Positions 62,735 through 64,000 of a stretch of DNA of 64,000 nt are shown here, one piece after another (within the stretch, counting starts at the first letter, position 1; each line of letters opens with the position of its first letter). The position numbers were made by a program, and so were the translations under genes. The stretch is from Paenibacillus pabuli (GTDB lineage Bacteria > Bacillota > Bacilli > Paenibacillales > Paenibacillaceae): positions 3,410,001 through 3,474,000 of the forward strand of contig NZ_CP073714.1 of NCBI RefSeq assembly GCF_023101145.1, read 5' to 3'. The notes under the pieces were generated by a model. It saw only the letters and a list, made by a program, of their open reading frames with translations, ran no database searches and was not told the DNA's origin.

Positions 62735-63076
62735 ATGAACAAAACATGGTTGTCCGTCGTTATTGCAGCTTTATTTGAAGTCGGTTGGGTCATTGGATTG
62801 AAACATGCCAGTGGTTTTCTGGAGTGGGGGGCTACACTGATCGCCATTATTGTCAGCTTCACCTTAATGATTGCGGCATCCCGCTCATTAGATGTAGGAA
62901 CCGTATATGCGGTATTCGTTGGACTGGGTACAGCAGGAACTGTACTGGCAGAGATTATATTGTTTGATGCTGCGATTCAATCTGGGAAAATGCTGCTCAT
63001 TGGGGTTCTATTATTGGGCGTAATTGGTCTTAAAATGCTTAGCAAAGGAAAAACAAAGGAGGTACATGAATCATGA
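62735..63076 (+). CDS. ykkC: SMR-family guanidinium exporter subunit, YkkC type
   Basis: 113 residues, four membrane helices. E15 in [15 protein letters not shown] is the conserved charged residue that couples protons to guanidinium in SMR exporters. The longer loop and length match Bacillus YkkC; the partner gene encodes the other subunit of the heterodimer. AAGGAG lies 10 bases before ATG 62735. The riboswitch upstream gives induction by guanidine. Toxic guanidinium is expelled against protons. Confidence 0.93.
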   Translation: MNKTWLSVVIAALFEVGWVIGLKHASGFLEWGATLIAIIVSFTLMIAASRSLDVGTVYAVFVGLGTAGTVLAEIILFDAAIQSGKMLLIGVLLLGVIGLKMLSKGKTKEVHES

Positions 63077-63387
63077 ACTGGGTATTTCTCGTATTAGCAG
63101 GTGTCTTTGAAATGATTGGGGTTCTGATGATTAACAAATTGCACAAAGATCGTAACCTGTTGTCAATCATACTCTTGGTTGCAGGCTTTGGACTAAGCTT
63201 TCTTTTCCTATCCCTTGCAATGAAGACTCTTCCAATGGGAACAGCATACGCCGTATGGACGGGAATCGGCGCTTCTGGGGGAGCCATGCTCGGCATGATA
63301 TTTTATGGAGAGCCTCGAAATGCATTGAGAATTCTGTTTATTGCCATGGTGCTTGGATCAGCAGTTGGGCTAAAGCTGGTGAGTTGA
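63073..63387 (+). CDS. ykkD: SMR-family guanidinium exporter subunit, YkkD type
   Basis: 104 residues, four membrane helices, with conserved E13 in [13 protein letters not shown]. Start ATG 63073 overlaps the YkkC stop (ATGA) and has GGAGGT upstream. Two different subunits in tandem fit a heterodimer with antiparallel topology, as in YkkCD of Bacillus subtilis. Its stop lies inside the end of the convergent membrane-protein gene (63370-63387 shared). Confidence 0.93.
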   Translation: MNWVFLVLAGVFEMIGVLMINKLHKDRNLLSIILLVAGFGLSFLFLSLAMKTLPMGTAYAVWTGIGASGGAMLGMIFYGEPRNALRILFIAMVLGSAVGLKLVS

Positions 63388-63966
63388 TCGTTTGGGAACG
63401 TTCATGAACATTTGCAGAATAGGCCCACCCAAAAGAACTGTTACGATCGTACCTACCCCAATGGGACCATCAATGGAAATGGCTAACAACAGGAAACACA
63501 AATAAATCAATGTTCTAGTGAAAAACACTCCTTTCTTAAGAAGGGCCTGAAGTATGAGCATCGTATGATCAATGGGGATCCTGTACACTTGAGCCTGCAA
63601 ATAAATTGCAGTTCCCAGTCCCGAAAGAATTAACCCGATCGCAAAGAGAAGGAATTGATGCATCCAAAAGGATGGAGCAGGAACAACACTAAACAGAAGA
63701 AACCACAAGTCGATGCCTATCCCCACCATAAAAGAGGTTATCACGCCAGCAAATGCTGGCTTTTGTCTAATTAACAGAGAATTTAGCAGTATCATTAATA
63801 CAGCAATAATGATTTCCCAGCTTCCTACAGTTAATCCTAAGTTATTGTGTAATCCAACCAAAACTGCATCAAAAGGAGATACACCCAAATCGGCTTTGAT
63901 CATGCAGGTGATCCCCAAACTTAACAATAGTATACCGAATAGAAACGGAGCGACCTTTTGGTTCAA
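63370..63966 (-). CDS. YczE/YitT-type integral membrane protein (start may lie beyond the window)
   Basis: 198 residues from TTG 63966, five or six membrane helices. The segment FLFGILLLSLGITCMIKADLGVSPFDAVL is recognised from its parts GITCMIKADLGVSPFD, the signature of the YczE/YyaS/YitT-type group. No ribosome site precedes TTG 63966 and the frame stays open to the window's end, so the true start is probably outside. Function of the family is unclear. The 3' end overlaps ykkD by 18 bases in the opposite direction; no terminator is seen between. Confidence 0.8.
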   Translation of the reverse strand: MNQKVAPFLFGILLLSLGITCMIKADLGVSPFDAVLVGLHNNLGLTVGSWEIIIAVLMILLNSLLIRQKPAFAGVITSFMVGIGIDLWFLLFSVVPAPSFWMHQFLLFAIGLILSGLGTAIYLQAQVYRIPIDHTMLILQALLKKGVFFTRTLIYLCFLLLAISIDGPIGVGTIVTVLLGGPILQMFMNVPKRSTHQL

Positions 63967-64000
63967 TGTGTTTTTGGTAAATAGTCTTGTTATTAATAAT

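Noticed and set aside
1..64000. CRISPR arrays, tRNA or rRNA genes
   Set aside because: No regularly spaced repeat array and no tRNA or rRNA-like segment was noticed on reading both strands; a covariance search was not possible.

Overview
The window looks like chromosome of a Gram-positive, endospore-forming Paenibacillus. Grounds: moderate G+C, strong GGAGG-type ribosome sites with many TTG/GTG starts, LplB/YtcP-type sugar ABC importers with YesM/YesN two-component control, an SLH-domain surface protein, sporulenol synthase, a YjcZ-type mini-protein and many secreted glycoside hydrolases. The genus is inference from gene content; no rRNA is present.

Layout. 1-6.0 kb: end of a sugar-binding lipoprotein, two permeases, a GH2 enzyme and a secreted GH43, ending in a terminator. 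6.1-9.9 kb: DrrAB-type ABC exporter plus two-component system (TCS1). 10.0-12.5 kb: a uracil-DNA-glycosylase-like gene, then an IS200/IS605 element with TnpA, TnpB and a probable omega RNA. 12.6-27.7 kb: a duplicated island of two close TCS pairs (TCS2, TCS3), three membrane-anchored alpha/beta hydrolases, a PAF-acetylhydrolase-like membrane hydrolase and two secreted class-C beta-lactamase-fold proteins. Three of its transcription units share a promoter with 11-bp-phased GTTCAT repeats. An IS3-family element has split the terminator of one of them. 27.8-31.7 kb: an RG-rich small protein with an ABC exporter, and a MarR regulator with a threonine-aldolase-like enzyme. 31.8-36.8 kb: a GHL6/GH151-like hydrolase divergent from an AraC regulator, a Bcr/CflA-type efflux pump and a YjcZ-like mini-protein. 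37-47.5 kb: YesM/YesN-type TCS, two paralogous substrate-binding proteins (one without a lipobox), two permeases and an intracellular GH13 alpha-glucosidase. 47.5-49.6 kb: LysR regulator divergent from a YeiH-type exporter. 50-57.5 kb: secreted GH87 alpha-1,3-glucanase, sporulenol synthase, and secreted GH30 glucanase with a complex leader. 57.7-61.8 kb: an SLH-anchored protein that joins a lamin-tail domain to a DUF2252 kinase-like domain. 61.9-64 kb: OsmC-like protein, guanidine-I riboswitch with a YkkC/YkkD exporter pair, and a YczE/YitT-type membrane protein.

How it works together. Most of the window is polysaccharide capture: secreted or surface enzymes cut plant glycans (GH43) and fungal-wall glucans (GH87, GH30), CUT1 importers take up oligosaccharides, and cytoplasmic GH2/GH13 enzymes finish them. 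The most original part is the 6-28 kb envelope-response block, where near-identical OmpR-type regulators, a common repeat operator and duplicated hydrolases suggest one regulon of unknown substrate. The SLH-DUF2252 protein is the most unusual single gene.
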